From: Candidatus Altarchaeales archaeon ex4484_2
GTDB taxonomy: Archaea; Altiarchaeota; Altiarchaeia; IMC4; QMZM01
Direction of reading: 5' to 3'
Length of the DNA: 48,102 nt
NCBI GenBank assembly: GCA_002254565.1
Contig: NJEG01000010.1
Span: forward strand, 1-48,102
A program made the translations under genes and the position numbers. Numbering within the stretch: the stretch's first letter is position 1; each line of letters begins with the position of its first letter. This document shows positions 26,084 through 35,143 of this stretch, piece by piece. Under the pieces are notes generated by a model that ran no database searches, was not told where the DNA came from, and worked only from the letters and a program-made list of their open reading frames with translations.

Positions 26084-26103
26084 CCCTAACCTTTATGTTA
26101 GGG
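26084..26103. promoter_or_regulatory. Inverted repeat CCCTAAC-N6-GTTAGGG beside a TATA box
   Basis: A 7-bp perfect inverted repeat lies directly next to TATTTATA (about 26077-26084), which also reads as TATAAATA on the reverse strand. It could be the promoter/operator of the restriction-like pseudogene on the reverse strand. The CTAAC/GTTAG core matches the repeat upstream of the DUF2178/HTH operon. The rest of 25969-26235 holds no gene. Confidence 0.5.
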
Positions 26104-26235
26104 CACCGTTAACTTATTCAGTCTCTAATCTAATTAAGCAGGGAATAGTTGCAGCAAATTTCCTTTAGATTATTTTCAGAAAATCTATGACGGAGGTTTT
26201 TCATTCTACAGAAGATCTAATATCCCTTCAAGGGA

Positions 26236-26637
26236 TTAATCAACATAGAGGGGATAGTGTTGCCATTCACACACCTCCCTCTTGACTCTGTTATTATACC
26301 ATACCTCAAACCTCAATGGTTCTGTTGTATTCCTCAATAACCTGAACCTGCAGACATCCTCGTCGTTCAGTGACAGATCCCCTAAAACAATCTCCGGACT
26401 ATCGAAGAACCCTTCATCAAGGGCGACGCATTTAACACCCCTGAGATCCTCGTTCGCGCCGATGAAAACATACGCTGAATCATTCCCACACACTGCCCTG
26501 GTATTGATCGATGCCCCTCCAGAACCCATAAGCAAAAAAATCTTTGAAAAAAACACAACCCCCAGAACCACAAACACCACACATAACAGGGCCACTGAAT
26601 AATCCCTTATCCTCGCACTTCGGTTACTGGATTCCAT
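26236..26637 (-). CDS. Membrane-anchored extracytoplasmic protein, unknown
   Basis: A short basic N-terminus is followed by one transmembrane helix (YSVALLCVVFVVLGVVFFSKIFLL, about residues 13-36) and an outside domain of roughly 95 residues with cysteines at C49, C70, C95 and C122 or nearby, which could form disulfides. No family recognised. I prefer the ATG at 26637 (133 residues): TATATA lies about 20-25 nt upstream, giving an almost leaderless transcript. A short palindrome ATCCCTTCAAGGGAT touches the stop codon and may act in 3'-end formation. Confidence 0.6.
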   Translation of the reverse strand: MESSNRSARIRDYSVALLCVVFVVLGVVFFSKIFLLMGSGGASINTRAVCGNDSAYVFIGANEDLRGVKCVALDEGFFDSPEIVLGDLSLNDEDVCRFRLLRNTTEPLRFEVWYNNRVKREVCEWQHYPLYVD

Positions 26638-26793
26638 TCTACCGTAGTGTATATAGGCCTGAATTTTTAAAAGACAACCCAACGATTAGATAATACCCTA
26701 GATATGACCCTGATTTATTGTGGATTGAATAAAAATCCATCATTTATCTGCCGGTTTACTGATTTATATATCCTAGATTCTAAAGAAAGTATT

Positions 26794-27246
26794 ATGTCAC
26801 CCAAGATTGATGACCTGGACCTGAACATACTGCGGGAACTGAAGAGGGATGCACGGAAAAGCTACAGGGAGATAGCAGAGAAACTCAATGTTGCAGAAGG
26901 CACAATCTACAACAGAGTGAACAAGCTCCAGGAAACAGGCGTAATCAAGGGGTTCATCTCAGACATAGACTTCTCCAAACTAGGCTACGACCTGATTACA
27001 GTAATAGGCATAACAGTCGAAGGCGGGCATCTCCCAGAACTAGAGAAAAAAATCGCGGAAAAACCAAACGTATCTGCCCTCTACGACGTCACCGGAGACT
27101 ATGATGCATTAATCGTTGCTAAATTCAAGGACCGCTGCTCTCTCAACAAATTCATCAAAGAGATTCTTGCAATGCCGGACGTGAAAAGAACATACACCAT
27201 GGTCGTCCTGAACGTGATGAAAGAAGCGCACGGCATTGAAATCTAA
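26794..27246 (+). CDS. Lrp/AsnC-family transcriptional regulator
   Basis: The N-terminal HTH (DDLDLNILRELKRDARKSYREIAEKLNVAEGTIYNRVNKL) precedes an RAM ligand-binding domain (VIGITVEGGHLPELEKKIAEKPNVSALYDVTGDYDALI). Such proteins are octameric or dimeric regulators often sensing amino acids. I use the ATG at 26794 (150 residues). A TTTATATA box at 26763-26770 sits about 25 nt before the start, indicating a leaderless transcript. Genes for a lipoprotein and a glutamate-synthase-like protein follow, and a second Lrp-type gene is 2.5 kb downstream. Confidence 0.92.
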   Translation: MSPKIDDLDLNILRELKRDARKSYREIAEKLNVAEGTIYNRVNKLQETGVIKGFISDIDFSKLGYDLITVIGITVEGGHLPELEKKIAEKPNVSALYDVTGDYDALIVAKFKDRCSLNKFIKEILAMPDVKRTYTMVVLNVMKEAHGIEI

Positions 27247-27299
27247 AAACAAACCAGTTATTTAAAACTAAAACCAAGATACTTAAAAAGGTGTTTCTC

Positions 27300-28097
27300 A
27301 TGGAAAAAAGATATCTTAAAGCAACGGGACTGTTTTTTCTAACCATCGGGTTGATACTAGCAAGCGGCTGCACAGGAGGAGGAGATAAAACAACCACCAC
27401 AGCCGCGAAAACAACCACCTCAGAGGGTGGAGTGACAACTACACAAGCAGAGTCTGCGACAACAACCCAAGCTCCTGCGACCACAACACCCTCCGGAGTT
27501 GAAGGAATGTACACCGGCTTCATGGAGGTAAGCGAGGGGCAGTGGGTTGAGTACGTGATGGACTCCGAGGGAATGGAAACAAAACAGAGAATAGAGAATA
27601 TAGGAACAGATATTGTAAACGGCGTGAAGAGCACCGGAGTAGAGATGGAGATAGAGGCTGGAGGACAGACCAGCATAACGCAGATGTGGGTTGACTCATC
27701 TACACAAGAGCTTGTGAAATACGCGATGAAAACCCAGGATATGGTGATGTGCATGGACGTAAGCAACATGGAAGAAGAACCACCGGCTTTAGGCGGAGAA
27801 GAGGGTACGCCAGAGGATTACCTGCCCAACATGCCAGACATCTCCTATGGAACATACACCACACCAACAGGGAAAACCGTGAACGTGGCTAAATATAGTT
27901 CAGGAGAGTTAGGAGAGGGTGAATACTGGGTCAGCAGTGAGATACCGTTCGGAATGGTGAAAACAGTTGACCCAGAAGGGGAAACAATAATGTATCTCTA
28001 CGATTATGGTCTAAGTGGAGCAATGAGAAGCATAACCAAATCTGAGATGGAAAACTGCATGGACCTCTCAGAAGGAATGCCGGACATCCCGATGTGA
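27300..28097 (+). CDS. Secreted lipoprotein with Thr-rich linker, unknown
   Basis: The signal peptide ends in a lipobox (LILASGCTGGG), so the cysteine near residue 25 is probably lipid-modified. A Thr/Ala-rich low-complexity linker of about 40 residues (KTTTTAAKTTTSEGG and similar) likely serves as a glycosylated stalk. The outer domain (about residues 65-265) is acidic, with many Met residues, and contains SEGQWVEYVMDSEGMETKQRIENI and EYWVSSEIPFGMVKTVDPEG. I know no function. The ATG at 27300 follows AAGGTG. Its last 30 nt overlap the convergent glutamate-synthase-like gene. Confidence 0.75.
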   Translation: MEKRYLKATGLFFLTIGLILASGCTGGGDKTTTTAAKTTTSEGGVTTTQAESATTTQAPATTTPSGVEGMYTGFMEVSEGQWVEYVMDSEGMETKQRIENIGTDIVNGVKSTGVEMEIEAGGQTSITQMWVDSSTQELVKYAMKTQDMVMCMDVSNMEEEPPALGGEEGTPEDYLPNMPDISYGTYTTPTGKTVNVAKYSSGELGEGEYWVSSEIPFGMVKTVDPEGETIMYLYDYGLSGAMRSITKSEMENCMDLSEGMPDIPM

Positions 28098-29657
28098 GGT
28101 GAGATACACCCACCCCCCCGGGATGCCAGAAACCCCTGCCGCCTCCTCTGTCAGAGCCATAAGATCCCTGCGGGAGATTGTTGAAATCCTGAAATTCCTG
28201 CTACCCGCCATCAACTGCTGCAGGCCTACACGCATCTTCTGAGAGAAGGTATAGATGCCTATCGCCCCCAAAGGAATATCTTTTATTTCACTGCCGTATT
28301 TCTCCCTAAGCTCTTCATAGGTGATGAATATCTCCTCCACACTGCTCCCGTATTTCGAAACAGTCTTAGGTAGTTCACCCTTCTTAAGCCACTTCCCAAT
28401 GTTCTTACCAACCATACCGGGTATCATCAAAGCCCTCCCCATGCACACAGCCTTCACATAAGGATCCCCCATAGCAATCGCCTTAAATACACCATCCTCA
28501 GTCGAGAACCCACCAGCAATAGCGATGTCAGGAACCTTCATCCCGTTTTCTCTGAGCCTCTCACAGAAGTTATATGTCAGAGACTGTAGATAGAACGTTG
28601 GGATACCCCACTCATTCATCATCGGCCAAGGACTCATCCCCGTCCCGCCGGGTGCGCCGTCTATTGTCAATAGATCCAGTTTCGCCTCAGACCCATAACG
28701 CAAAGCCATAGCAAGCTCTGCCTGAGAGTATGCACCTGTCTTGAGTGTGATCCTCCTGAATCCAAGATCTCTGAGCCGGTCAACCTCCTCAAGGAATGAC
28801 TCCTTCTCCACAAAACCCAGGCGGGAGTGTCTCTCAAACTCCTTAATCTCTCCCTCCCTGTATGCTCTCTGAACATCAGGGTGAGTCGGGTCAGGCGTTA
28901 CAAGATAACCCCGTTTTTTAAGCTCAACCGCCCTTTCAATCTTCCAAACCTTTATTTCGCCGCCTATACACTTGGCTCCCTGACCCCACTTTAACTCAAT
29001 CGTATCAAGATTATGTTTAGATGACACATACTCTGCAACACCCAACCGCGTGTCCTCTACATTCATCTGGATAAGGATCTCACCGTATCCCTCATGAAAT
29101 CTTTTATAAATCTCCATTCGACGATCCATCTCCGGCGACTTCTTAACCTTTCCTTCACCGTCTAATTCAAGTCCAGGGTCTATTCCACAGACGTTTTCAC
29201 CGCATACTATTGTAATGCCTGAAATAGCTGCTCCTACCGCAAAGTGCTCCCAGTTCGTTCTGGCTATTTCTGTTGAACCCAGTGCTCCTGTGAATATGGG
29301 CACCTTCAACTTGATTTTCTTGTCCCATCCGTACTCTGTTTCGGTATCAACGTTGGGGAAAATCGCCGTATCAGGATCTGGTTTAACATCACTAGGCAAG
29401 CCTTTTGCCCCGACAGCATAACCCTGGATATTGATGTGGGAGTAATCAATCGGGTAATCCTTGTCCGCACCCGCGGTTATCTCCCCGAACGGTCCAGGGT
29501 AGAGTATTTCACGACCCCTGAATGAAGACAACCAGACCTCACAGCCCCCCTTACATCCGTCAACACATCTTGTGCAGATACCAGACATTGGAACAACATC
29601 CCTTGAACGATTAAATGTTCCCGTTGCATCATTAGCATTTGGTCTTCTTAGATTCAT
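28068..29657 (-). CDS. FMN-binding glutamate synthase-like protein (GltB central domain)
   Basis: This 529-residue protein has the alpha/beta barrel of the glutamate synthase FMN domain: PIFTGALGSTEIARTNWEHFA, IELKWGQGAKCIGGEI, DLLTIDGAPGGTGMSPWPMM, DIAIAGGFSTEDGVFKAIAMG and VKAVCMGRALMIPG. The N-terminus has CX2CX3CX3C (C28, C31, C35, C39), a potential Fe-S site. It has no glutamine amidotransferase domain, so it resembles the archaeal stand-alone type. Whether it makes glutamate is not certain; related proteins have other roles. GAGGTGA precedes the start. It is divergent from an Lrp-type regulator. Confidence 0.85.
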   Translation of the reverse strand: MNLRRPNANDATGTFNRSRDVVPMSGICTRCVDGCKGGCEVWLSSFRGREILYPGPFGEITAGADKDYPIDYSHINIQGYAVGAKGLPSDVKPDPDTAIFPNVDTETEYGWDKKIKLKVPIFTGALGSTEIARTNWEHFAVGAAISGITIVCGENVCGIDPGLELDGEGKVKKSPEMDRRMEIYKRFHEGYGEILIQMNVEDTRLGVAEYVSSKHNLDTIELKWGQGAKCIGGEIKVWKIERAVELKKRGYLVTPDPTHPDVQRAYREGEIKEFERHSRLGFVEKESFLEEVDRLRDLGFRRITLKTGAYSQAELAMALRYGSEAKLDLLTIDGAPGGTGMSPWPMMNEWGIPTFYLQSLTYNFCERLRENGMKVPDIAIAGGFSTEDGVFKAIAMGDPYVKAVCMGRALMIPGMVGKNIGKWLKKGELPKTVSKYGSSVEEIFITYEELREKYGSEIKDIPLGAIGIYTFSQKMRVGLQQLMAGSRNFRISTISRRDLMALTEEAAGVSGIPGGWVYLTSHRDVRHSF

Positions 29658-29760
29658 AGTGATTCACCTCATTTAGCATATGGTTTTTTTATTATTGAGT
29701 ATCCTGCTTTAAATGCGGTTGGTTTTATTTTTAAACTTTTAAGTATAAATAAGTTATGAT
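29658..29760. promoter_or_regulatory. Divergent promoter region between gltB-like and Lrp-like genes
   Basis: The 103-bp gap holds a TATA-like AGTATAAATA at about 29742-29751 for the leaderless Lrp-type gene, overlapped by an imperfect repeat (AACTT...AAGTT, about 29735-29756). The reverse-strand gene has TTTAAA-like elements and a GAGGTGA site. A regulator and its divergent target sharing one operator is a common arrangement. Confidence 0.45.
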
Positions 29761-30351
29761 ATGAAACTAACACGCAATGATAAATACGTCCTTAAGTATC
29801 TTATAAAAAATGGAAGATCCCAGGACTCAGATATAGCCAAGAAACTAAAAATAACCCCCCAAGCAGTCGGTAAGATAAGGAAAAAACTTGAGTCAATGGG
29901 AGTGATAACTGGGTACTCCACAATAGTTGATTATGAAAAACTCGGCGTTAATGTCATTGCAATCGTGCTTTTTAAATTCACGCCGGAGGCAAGAAGGACA
30001 CTGTTTACTGAAGAAGACATCAACGAAAGAATAAAGGGAGCTAATATCATAAACTTTTATCGTGTTCCGGAAGGAGATGTCACACACATAGTCACCTACG
30101 GCTTCCGTAGTCTGGAGGAACTAGATAACTACTTCCATATCCTGCAGACTGAGAGAGGGTATATATCAGAAATCAAGAAGCTGTACATATTATCATCTAA
30201 GAGCCTGAGGAAAAACTCTGACAAGGAATTGCTCATCAAGGTAATTGATGAGATAGGGAAAGAGAAACTTGCAAGACCACTGCCGCTGAAAACAAAGAAG
30301 GAGGGTGCACCACCCATACGAAAAAAAGGGTTGGTAGACATAGGATACTAA
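29761..30351 (+). CDS. Lrp/AsnC-type HTH regulator with C-terminal extension
   Basis: Residues 1-55 form a winged helix (LTRNDKYVLKYLIKNGRSQDSDIAKKLKITPQAVGKIRKKLESMG). The following segment GVITGYSTIVDYEKLGVNVIAIVLFKF is the usual Lrp transition to a ligand-binding domain. The remainder (to residue 196) is longer and less typical, ending in a basic KKEGAPPIRKKG tail. It is divergent from the glutamate-synthase-like gene and is probably its regulator. A TATA box about 15-20 nt before the ATG suggests a leaderless message. Confidence 0.82.
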   Translation: MKLTRNDKYVLKYLIKNGRSQDSDIAKKLKITPQAVGKIRKKLESMGVITGYSTIVDYEKLGVNVIAIVLFKFTPEARRTLFTEEDINERIKGANIINFYRVPEGDVTHIVTYGFRSLEELDNYFHILQTERGYISEIKKLYILSSKSLRKNSDKELLIKVIDEIGKEKLARPLPLKTKKEGAPPIRKKGLVDIGY

Positions 30352-30352
30352 C

Positions 30353-31894
30353 TCATTCCCACTCAATTGTTCCAGGAGGCTTATGTGTGAGATCATACAC
30401 CACCCGGTTAACCTCAGGTATTTTGTTAGTGATCCGGGTCGATATCTTTTCAAGGACACTGTAGGGTATCTCCGCGAAATTAGCGGTCATCCCATCCACG
30501 CTCTCCACAATCCTTAAGGCAACAGAATTCTGGTAGGTCCTCACATCACCCTGCACGCCAACAGACTTAATTGACAGGAGCACGGCGAAAAACTGCCAGA
30601 GACTCTCATCCAAGCCAGCCTTCTTGATTTCCTCCTTCACTATGGCATCAGCTTCCTTCACTATAGCAACAGACTCAGGGGTTACCTCACCAATAATCCT
30701 TATAGCAAGCCCCGGCCCAGGGAAGGGATGCCGTTCAGCGATTTCTTCAGGCAAACCAAGTTTCCTTGCGACAACCCTCACCTCATCCTTGTATAAATCC
30801 TTCAGGGGCTCAATAATCTCAAGTCCAAGGACCTCAGGAAGCCCTCCAACATTATGGTGGCTCTTTATGGTCGCAGCATCATCTGTACCGCTCTCAATCC
30901 GGTCAGGATAGATGGTGCCCTGTATCAAGTAATCAGCTCCAACCCCCTCAGCCACCTCCTCAAAGACCCTTATGAACGTCTCCCCGATAACCTTCCTCTT
31001 CTCCTCCGGATCAACCACACCCTCCAAGGCCTTAAAGAACCTGTCTCGGGCGTCAACGAACCTGAAATTGAAGTGGAAATCTTGCGTAAACGTTTTCTTT
31101 ATTGATTCGGGCTCGTTTTTCCTCATAAGACCCGTGTCTATGAACACGGAGGTTAGCTTCTTGCCTATGGCCTTGTGCGCCAAAACCGCTGCCGTGCTCG
31201 AATCCACGCCACCGCTCAAGGCGATAATAGCCTTCTTTTCTCCGATGGATGCATTGATTTTTTCGATTGATTCCTTGATGAAATCAGCCATCTCCCAGTT
31301 GCCCTTGCATTCGCAGACATCAAAGAGGAAGTTTCTGAAGACCCGCACACCCTTCACTGTGTGCGCTACCTCGGGGTGGAACTGGACGCCGTAGACCTGC
31401 TTTCCCCTGTGCCTGAAGGCAACAACGGGAGAGTTTCTGGTATGCGCCAGTATCTCGTACCCTGAGGGCATCCCCGTAACAGTGTCGGAGTGGCTCATCC
31501 AGACCTTTTCTTTCCTGGAGAGACCCTTTAGGATGCTGACTGGTTTATCCACCACCATATCTGTAATGCCGTATTCCTTCATACCAATTGACCCGACCTC
31601 CCCGCCCTCATAGAAGGCAATCGCCTGATGTCCGTAGCAGATGCCCAGGACAGGTATGTTTTTATCCTTGATGTGCTTCATGAACCCATCTGTCAGCTTC
31701 TGGCTGTCTTTCTCGTAGACGCTCTGCGGCCCCCCTGAGAGTATGAAACCCTTGATTTCGTATTTATCCCCATAATCTCCCAGCTTTGCTGTGGGGGAAA
31801 TAATCTCAGAGTAGACGCCCAACTCCCTGATACGTCTAGCTATCAGGTGACAGTACTGCCCGCCGAAATCCATAACAAGAACACATTCAAGCAT
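30353..31894 (-). CDS. guaA: GMP synthetase, glutamine-hydrolysing (single polypeptide)
   Basis: It converts XMP to GMP using glutamine and ATP. The N-terminal class I amidotransferase has the catalytic Cys in GICYGHQ and His-Glu in FHPEVAHT. The ATP-pyrophosphatase domain has [18 protein letters not shown], and the C-terminal dimer domain ends with the [17 protein letters not shown] signature. At 513 residues it is the fused bacterial-type arrangement, whereas several euryarchaea encode the two activities as separate subunits. It converges with the Lrp-like gene, 1 nt apart. Confidence 0.95.
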   Translation of the reverse strand: MLECVLVMDFGGQYCHLIARRIRELGVYSEIISPTAKLGDYGDKYEIKGFILSGGPQSVYEKDSQKLTDGFMKHIKDKNIPVLGICYGHQAIAFYEGGEVGSIGMKEYGITDMVVDKPVSILKGLSRKEKVWMSHSDTVTGMPSGYEILAHTRNSPVVAFRHRGKQVYGVQFHPEVAHTVKGVRVFRNFLFDVCECKGNWEMADFIKESIEKINASIGEKKAIIALSGGVDSSTAAVLAHKAIGKKLTSVFIDTGLMRKNEPESIKKTFTQDFHFNFRFVDARDRFFKALEGVVDPEEKRKVIGETFIRVFEEVAEGVGADYLIQGTIYPDRIESGTDDAATIKSHHNVGGLPEVLGLEIIEPLKDLYKDEVRVVARKLGLPEEIAERHPFPGPGLAIRIIGEVTPESVAIVKEADAIVKEEIKKAGLDESLWQFFAVLLSIKSVGVQGDVRTYQNSVALRIVESVDGMTANFAEIPYSVLEKISTRITNKIPEVNRVVYDLTHKPPGTIEWE

Positions 31895-31973
31895 TTTTAT
31901 GTACGTTAATATATAGGGGATTAAAGATATAGTGCCATGAAAAATCTAACAAAAATTCTAGAATAACATGGGG

Positions 31974-32001
31974 GGCGGTTCCCCGGAAAAAAAAAACCGC
32001 C
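31974..32001 (-). terminator. Hairpin with oligo-T downstream of the phasin-like gene
   Basis: GGCGGTT (31974-31980) and AACCGCC (31995-32001) form a 7-bp stem. On the reverse strand a run of ten T lies on one side of the loop. The element is about 40-65 nt after the stop of the small coiled-coil gene and upstream of guaA, so it probably ends the ubiB-phasin transcript. Confidence 0.55.
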
Positions 32002-32038
32002 ATGCCCTGCTTTATTTGCTATGCTGTAACCTCTGCAC

Positions 32039-32335
32039 CTAATCCTTAACAGCCTTCTCCAGCTTATCTATCTTCCTCTCCAGATGCAGTATATCCCTCT
32101 TTGAAGCCACATCCAGCCTCTCCAACGCCTTACTGACCTCCCTGTCGATCCTGTTTTTAAGCTCTTTACTGTTTTCCTCGGATTTCTTCATAAGGTCTTC
32201 CACAAGAGCCTTACCCTCCTCCTGGCTTAACTCACCCTTCGTTATTAATTCATCCACTAAGGCATCGGCTTTTTCCTTTGTGAGGGCAGCAACCCCGATC
32301 CCCAGCAAACCAATTTTCCGTATGTATTCATGCAT
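32039..32335 (-). CDS. Phasin-like small coiled-coil protein
   Basis: This 98-residue protein has a short hydrophobic N-terminus (IRKIGLLGIGVAALT), a segment KADALVDELITKGELSQEEGKALVEDLMKK and a charged coiled coil ending LERKIDKLEKAVKD. The pattern resembles polyhydroxyalkanoate-granule-associated (phasin-like) proteins that are often annotated beside ubiB-type kinase genes. There is no PHA synthase here, so a lipid- or membrane-associated role together with UbiB is more likely. A GAGGTGAT site precedes the ATG; ubiB is 43 nt upstream on the same strand. Confidence 0.75.
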   Translation of the reverse strand: MHEYIRKIGLLGIGVAALTKEKADALVDELITKGELSQEEGKALVEDLMKKSEENSKELKNRIDREVSKALERLDVASKRDILHLERKIDKLEKAVKD

Positions 32336-32378
32336 AATATCACCTCATAGAGTATATCTGGGATTCAAAATAAAAGAG

Positions 32379-34046
32379 TCAGAATCTCCCGGACCGCAGG
32401 ATCGATATAACCAACCCCATCCCCAGGATTCCCGCAACCACGAAACCCAGGACGCCTAAGGTAGGGAATCCAAACAGCATATGACCTTCACCGGTTAACA
32501 TAATCACAGACGACGCAACAATAATTGCAGAGATTATAAGACTTACGGAAATCCTATTGCTTACCGTATCCAACTCCGACATAAGTTTGCCAAGACCCCT
32601 GTGCTCCAGATCCACCGTGAATTTGCTCTCCTGCAGCCTGAACAATATCCGATCCAGTCTTCTTGGGAGTTTGATTATAAGTTCATTGAATTCAGATACG
32701 TTGTCGATAAATCTCCTGATTATTCTCTTCGGCTGCAGTCTCTCTGCAACCAGGGACTCTACAAAGGGCTTGGATATCTCGGTTAGATTAAAATCAGGAT
32801 CCAGTTCCCTGCATATCCCCTCTATAGTTACGAGGGTCTTAATCAATAAAACAAAATTTGCAGGAATCCTGATCCTGTGCTTCAACGCGATTTCCATTAC
32901 CTCATTCATCATCGAGGAGATCTCGATCTGCCTTAACGAGGTGCCGTAGTATCTATCTATAAGGTCTCCGATATCGTTTCTGAATTCAAAGATAACGGTT
33001 TCGTCACCCACCACCCCTATGTCCAGAAACTCATCCACAAGCTTCCTGGTGTCCTTCTGGATTACTCCAATGAAAAGACTCGCTAATTTCTCCTTCATGT
33101 AGTCATCTACCCTGCCCACAATCCCGAAATCCACGAAGGCAATAACTTCATCATCCATCACGAAGATGTTCCCCGGGTGAGGGTCTGCATGAAAGAAACC
33201 GTCTGCAAGTATCTGCTTCATGTATGCTTTAGCTATGTTCTCAGACAGGTTCTTTCTGACCTGCTCTTCCACCCCCCCGCCTAAGTCACTCACCTTAGTC
33301 CCTACAACAGTCTCCATGGTCAGTATCCCTTTACTTGTATACTCCCAGTAGACCTCGGGTATATGGATTGATGGATCATCCAGAAAGTTTCTCCTGAATC
33401 TCTCCGCATTCCGTGCCTCTAAATTAAAATCCAGCTCCTTCCTTATTGTTTTAGCGAATTCCTCCACAATACCTGTAGGGTCATATAGCCTGCTCTCAGG
33501 TATATGTTTAGTGACAAGCCTTGCAAGGTTGAAGAGGATATCTAAGTCAGCCTCAATTACCTCCTCTATCATAGGTCTCCGTATCTTTACAACCACATCC
33601 ACCCCATCCAGCACGGCATTATGTACCTGGGCAATGGAGGCTGCAGCAACTGGTTCCTTATCTAACGAATCAAATAGCTCTTTTACCGGGGCTCCTAACC
33701 CCTCCCTGATCTGTTTCTCGGCATCTTCATAAGCGAATCCCGGGACCGTATCCTGGAGCTTTTCAAATTCCTTAGTGAACTCTGTCGGGATCAAGTCAGG
33801 TCTCATAGACATGGTTTGACCGAATTTGATGAATGTGGGGCCCAGTTCCTCAAGAACGAGACGGGCTCTGACCGGACCAGGTATCTTAATTATTTCATGC
33901 CCTACCTTCTTACCTCTGGGTAGTTCCAGCCCCAGTTGCTCTGTCAGATAACCGAATCCGTGTTTAATTAAAACATTGACTATCTCTCTGCTTCTACGCA
34001 CATGCCTGATTTCCCTGCGGATTTTTCCGAACATATTCATGGCCAT
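32379..34046 (-). CDS. ABC1/UbiB-family atypical kinase
   Basis: UbiB/COQ8-like proteins are ATP-binding membrane-associated kinase-like proteins acting in isoprenoid-lipid metabolism. The family-specific KxGQ motif is present as FIKFGQTMSMRPDLIP (near residue 70), followed by AAASIAQVHNAVLDG, the conserved lysine in VVVKIRRP, GFFHADPHPGNIFV (catalytic loop) and IAFVDFGIVG (DFG). The C-terminus has two hydrophobic helices (ISVSLIISAIIVASSVIML and the last 25 residues). At 555 residues it is full length. Its neighbour is the phasin-like gene. Confidence 0.93.
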   Translation of the reverse strand: MAMNMFGKIRREIRHVRRSREIVNVLIKHGFGYLTEQLGLELPRGKKVGHEIIKIPGPVRARLVLEELGPTFIKFGQTMSMRPDLIPTEFTKEFEKLQDTVPGFAYEDAEKQIREGLGAPVKELFDSLDKEPVAAASIAQVHNAVLDGVDVVVKIRRPMIEEVIEADLDILFNLARLVTKHIPESRLYDPTGIVEEFAKTIRKELDFNLEARNAERFRRNFLDDPSIHIPEVYWEYTSKGILTMETVVGTKVSDLGGGVEEQVRKNLSENIAKAYMKQILADGFFHADPHPGNIFVMDDEVIAFVDFGIVGRVDDYMKEKLASLFIGVIQKDTRKLVDEFLDIGVVGDETVIFEFRNDIGDLIDRYYGTSLRQIEISSMMNEVMEIALKHRIRIPANFVLLIKTLVTIEGICRELDPDFNLTEISKPFVESLVAERLQPKRIIRRFIDNVSEFNELIIKLPRRLDRILFRLQESKFTVDLEHRGLGKLMSELDTVSNRISVSLIISAIIVASSVIMLTGEGHMLFGFPTLGVLGFVVAGILGMGLVISILRSGRF

Positions 34047-34069
34047 GATGCTCTGATTAGATTATTATA

Positions 34070-34945
34070 TTGAGGGAGTTATTAATCGACAAAGACATAG
34101 ATATCATCGAAAGAACCAATGGAGTTGATATGACAGGGGGGGGCGTTAATGAGAACTGCGAAAGCAGAATTCAGGAGAGGAACCCAAGAACCTCTTTGTA
34201 TTTGCCATGCCCCCAGGTGAACTATATGACATGCTGCTTGAGAGCCGGCAGTTTGATCTGGAGGCCGGCAGAAATCTCGAGGAAAGAAACAGGTACGAGA
34301 TCGTCATAGGACGTGGCATAGCTCACAGTGATGTCTTTGATGAGGACATTGAAATCGGAGACAATATCATGATTAACGGGGGAGAAATTGCCAGACCAAA
34401 AATGGCTTTACTCCAGGTGAGGTTGCAGAGGGAATAAATAAGAAGCTAAGAAAGAGTAAGCATGAGAAAGAGGGAAAAGATAGTTTCCATGTTCAGACAT
34501 TTGAGCAGATACTGGAGCGAGCAAACACCATCCTAGATATTGTTAAGTGGGTGATCGTAGCAATCGCTGCAATTTCTCTATTTGTTGGTGGAATCAGAAT
34601 AATAAATACAGTGTATATGTCGGTTATGGAGAAAACTAAACAGATTGGCGTGATGAAGGCAGTCGGCGCCGGGAACCGCGACATAATGTCGATATTTTTA
34701 ATCGAATCCGGCGTGCTTGGACTGGTTAGGAGGGTAATAGGATGCATAATATGTCTTTCAATAAGCAAGTCATTTGAATTAATTATTGCACGGGAATGGG
34801 ATCGGATTTATTGAAGGCGTATATGGCTCCAGAGTTAGTGCTTGGTACGCTGGCGTTTTCGTTTATCATCGGGTGTATCTCTGGTGTGATGCCTGCGAGA
34901 CGGGCAGCTGGTCTTAAACCGGTTGATGCATTAAGGTATGAATAA
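34070..34945 (+). pseudogene. MacB/FtsX-type ABC transporter permease pseudogene
   Basis: Fragments of one permease appear in order on the forward strand. They are KDIDIIERTNGVDM, then after a shift in a run of G at about 34137-34144 LMRTAKAEFRRGTQEPLFVFAMPPGELYD, then ESRQFDLEAGRNLEE and GDNIMINGG. After a deletion comes VKWVIVAIAAISLFVGGIRI and TKQIGVMKAVGAGNRDIMSIFLIESG, and after another shift at about 34800 the ending FIIGCISGVMPARRAAGLKPVDALRYE. The N-terminal membrane helix is missing. These are the MacB periplasmic-core and FtsX domains. No matching LolD-type ATPase is present. Confidence 0.85.
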
Positions 34946-34975
34946 ATACAGAAAAAACAGATATATAAACAAGAA

Positions 34976-35137
34976 ATGATGGAAATCAAGGATTGCTACG
35001 GATGCGGTGGCTGCGTGGCGGTATGCCCGCATGGAGCGTTAACTATAGATGATGTGGTGGAGAGGATGGATGAGAAATGCATTAAATGCCGGATCTGTGA
35101 ACATGTCTGCCCCAACGGCCTAATCAAGATAGAATAA
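34976..35137 (+). CDS. Short dicluster ferredoxin, probable donor to geranylgeranyl reductase
   Basis: This 53-codon gene encodes MMEIKDCYGCGGCVAVCP (Cys at 7, 10, 13, 17) and a second motif CIKCRICEHVCP, giving two [4Fe-4S] sites. The start may be either of two adjacent ATGs (34976 or 34979). A TATA-like ATATATAAA is just upstream. It lies 6 nt before the geranylgeranyl reductase gene. In Methanosarcina acetivorans a neighbouring ferredoxin is required for full reduction of lipids by this reductase, so the same job is inferred here. Confidence 0.9.
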   Translation: MMEIKDCYGCGGCVAVCPHGALTIDDVVERMDEKCIKCRICEHVCPNGLIKIE

Positions 35138-35143
35138 AGGACA

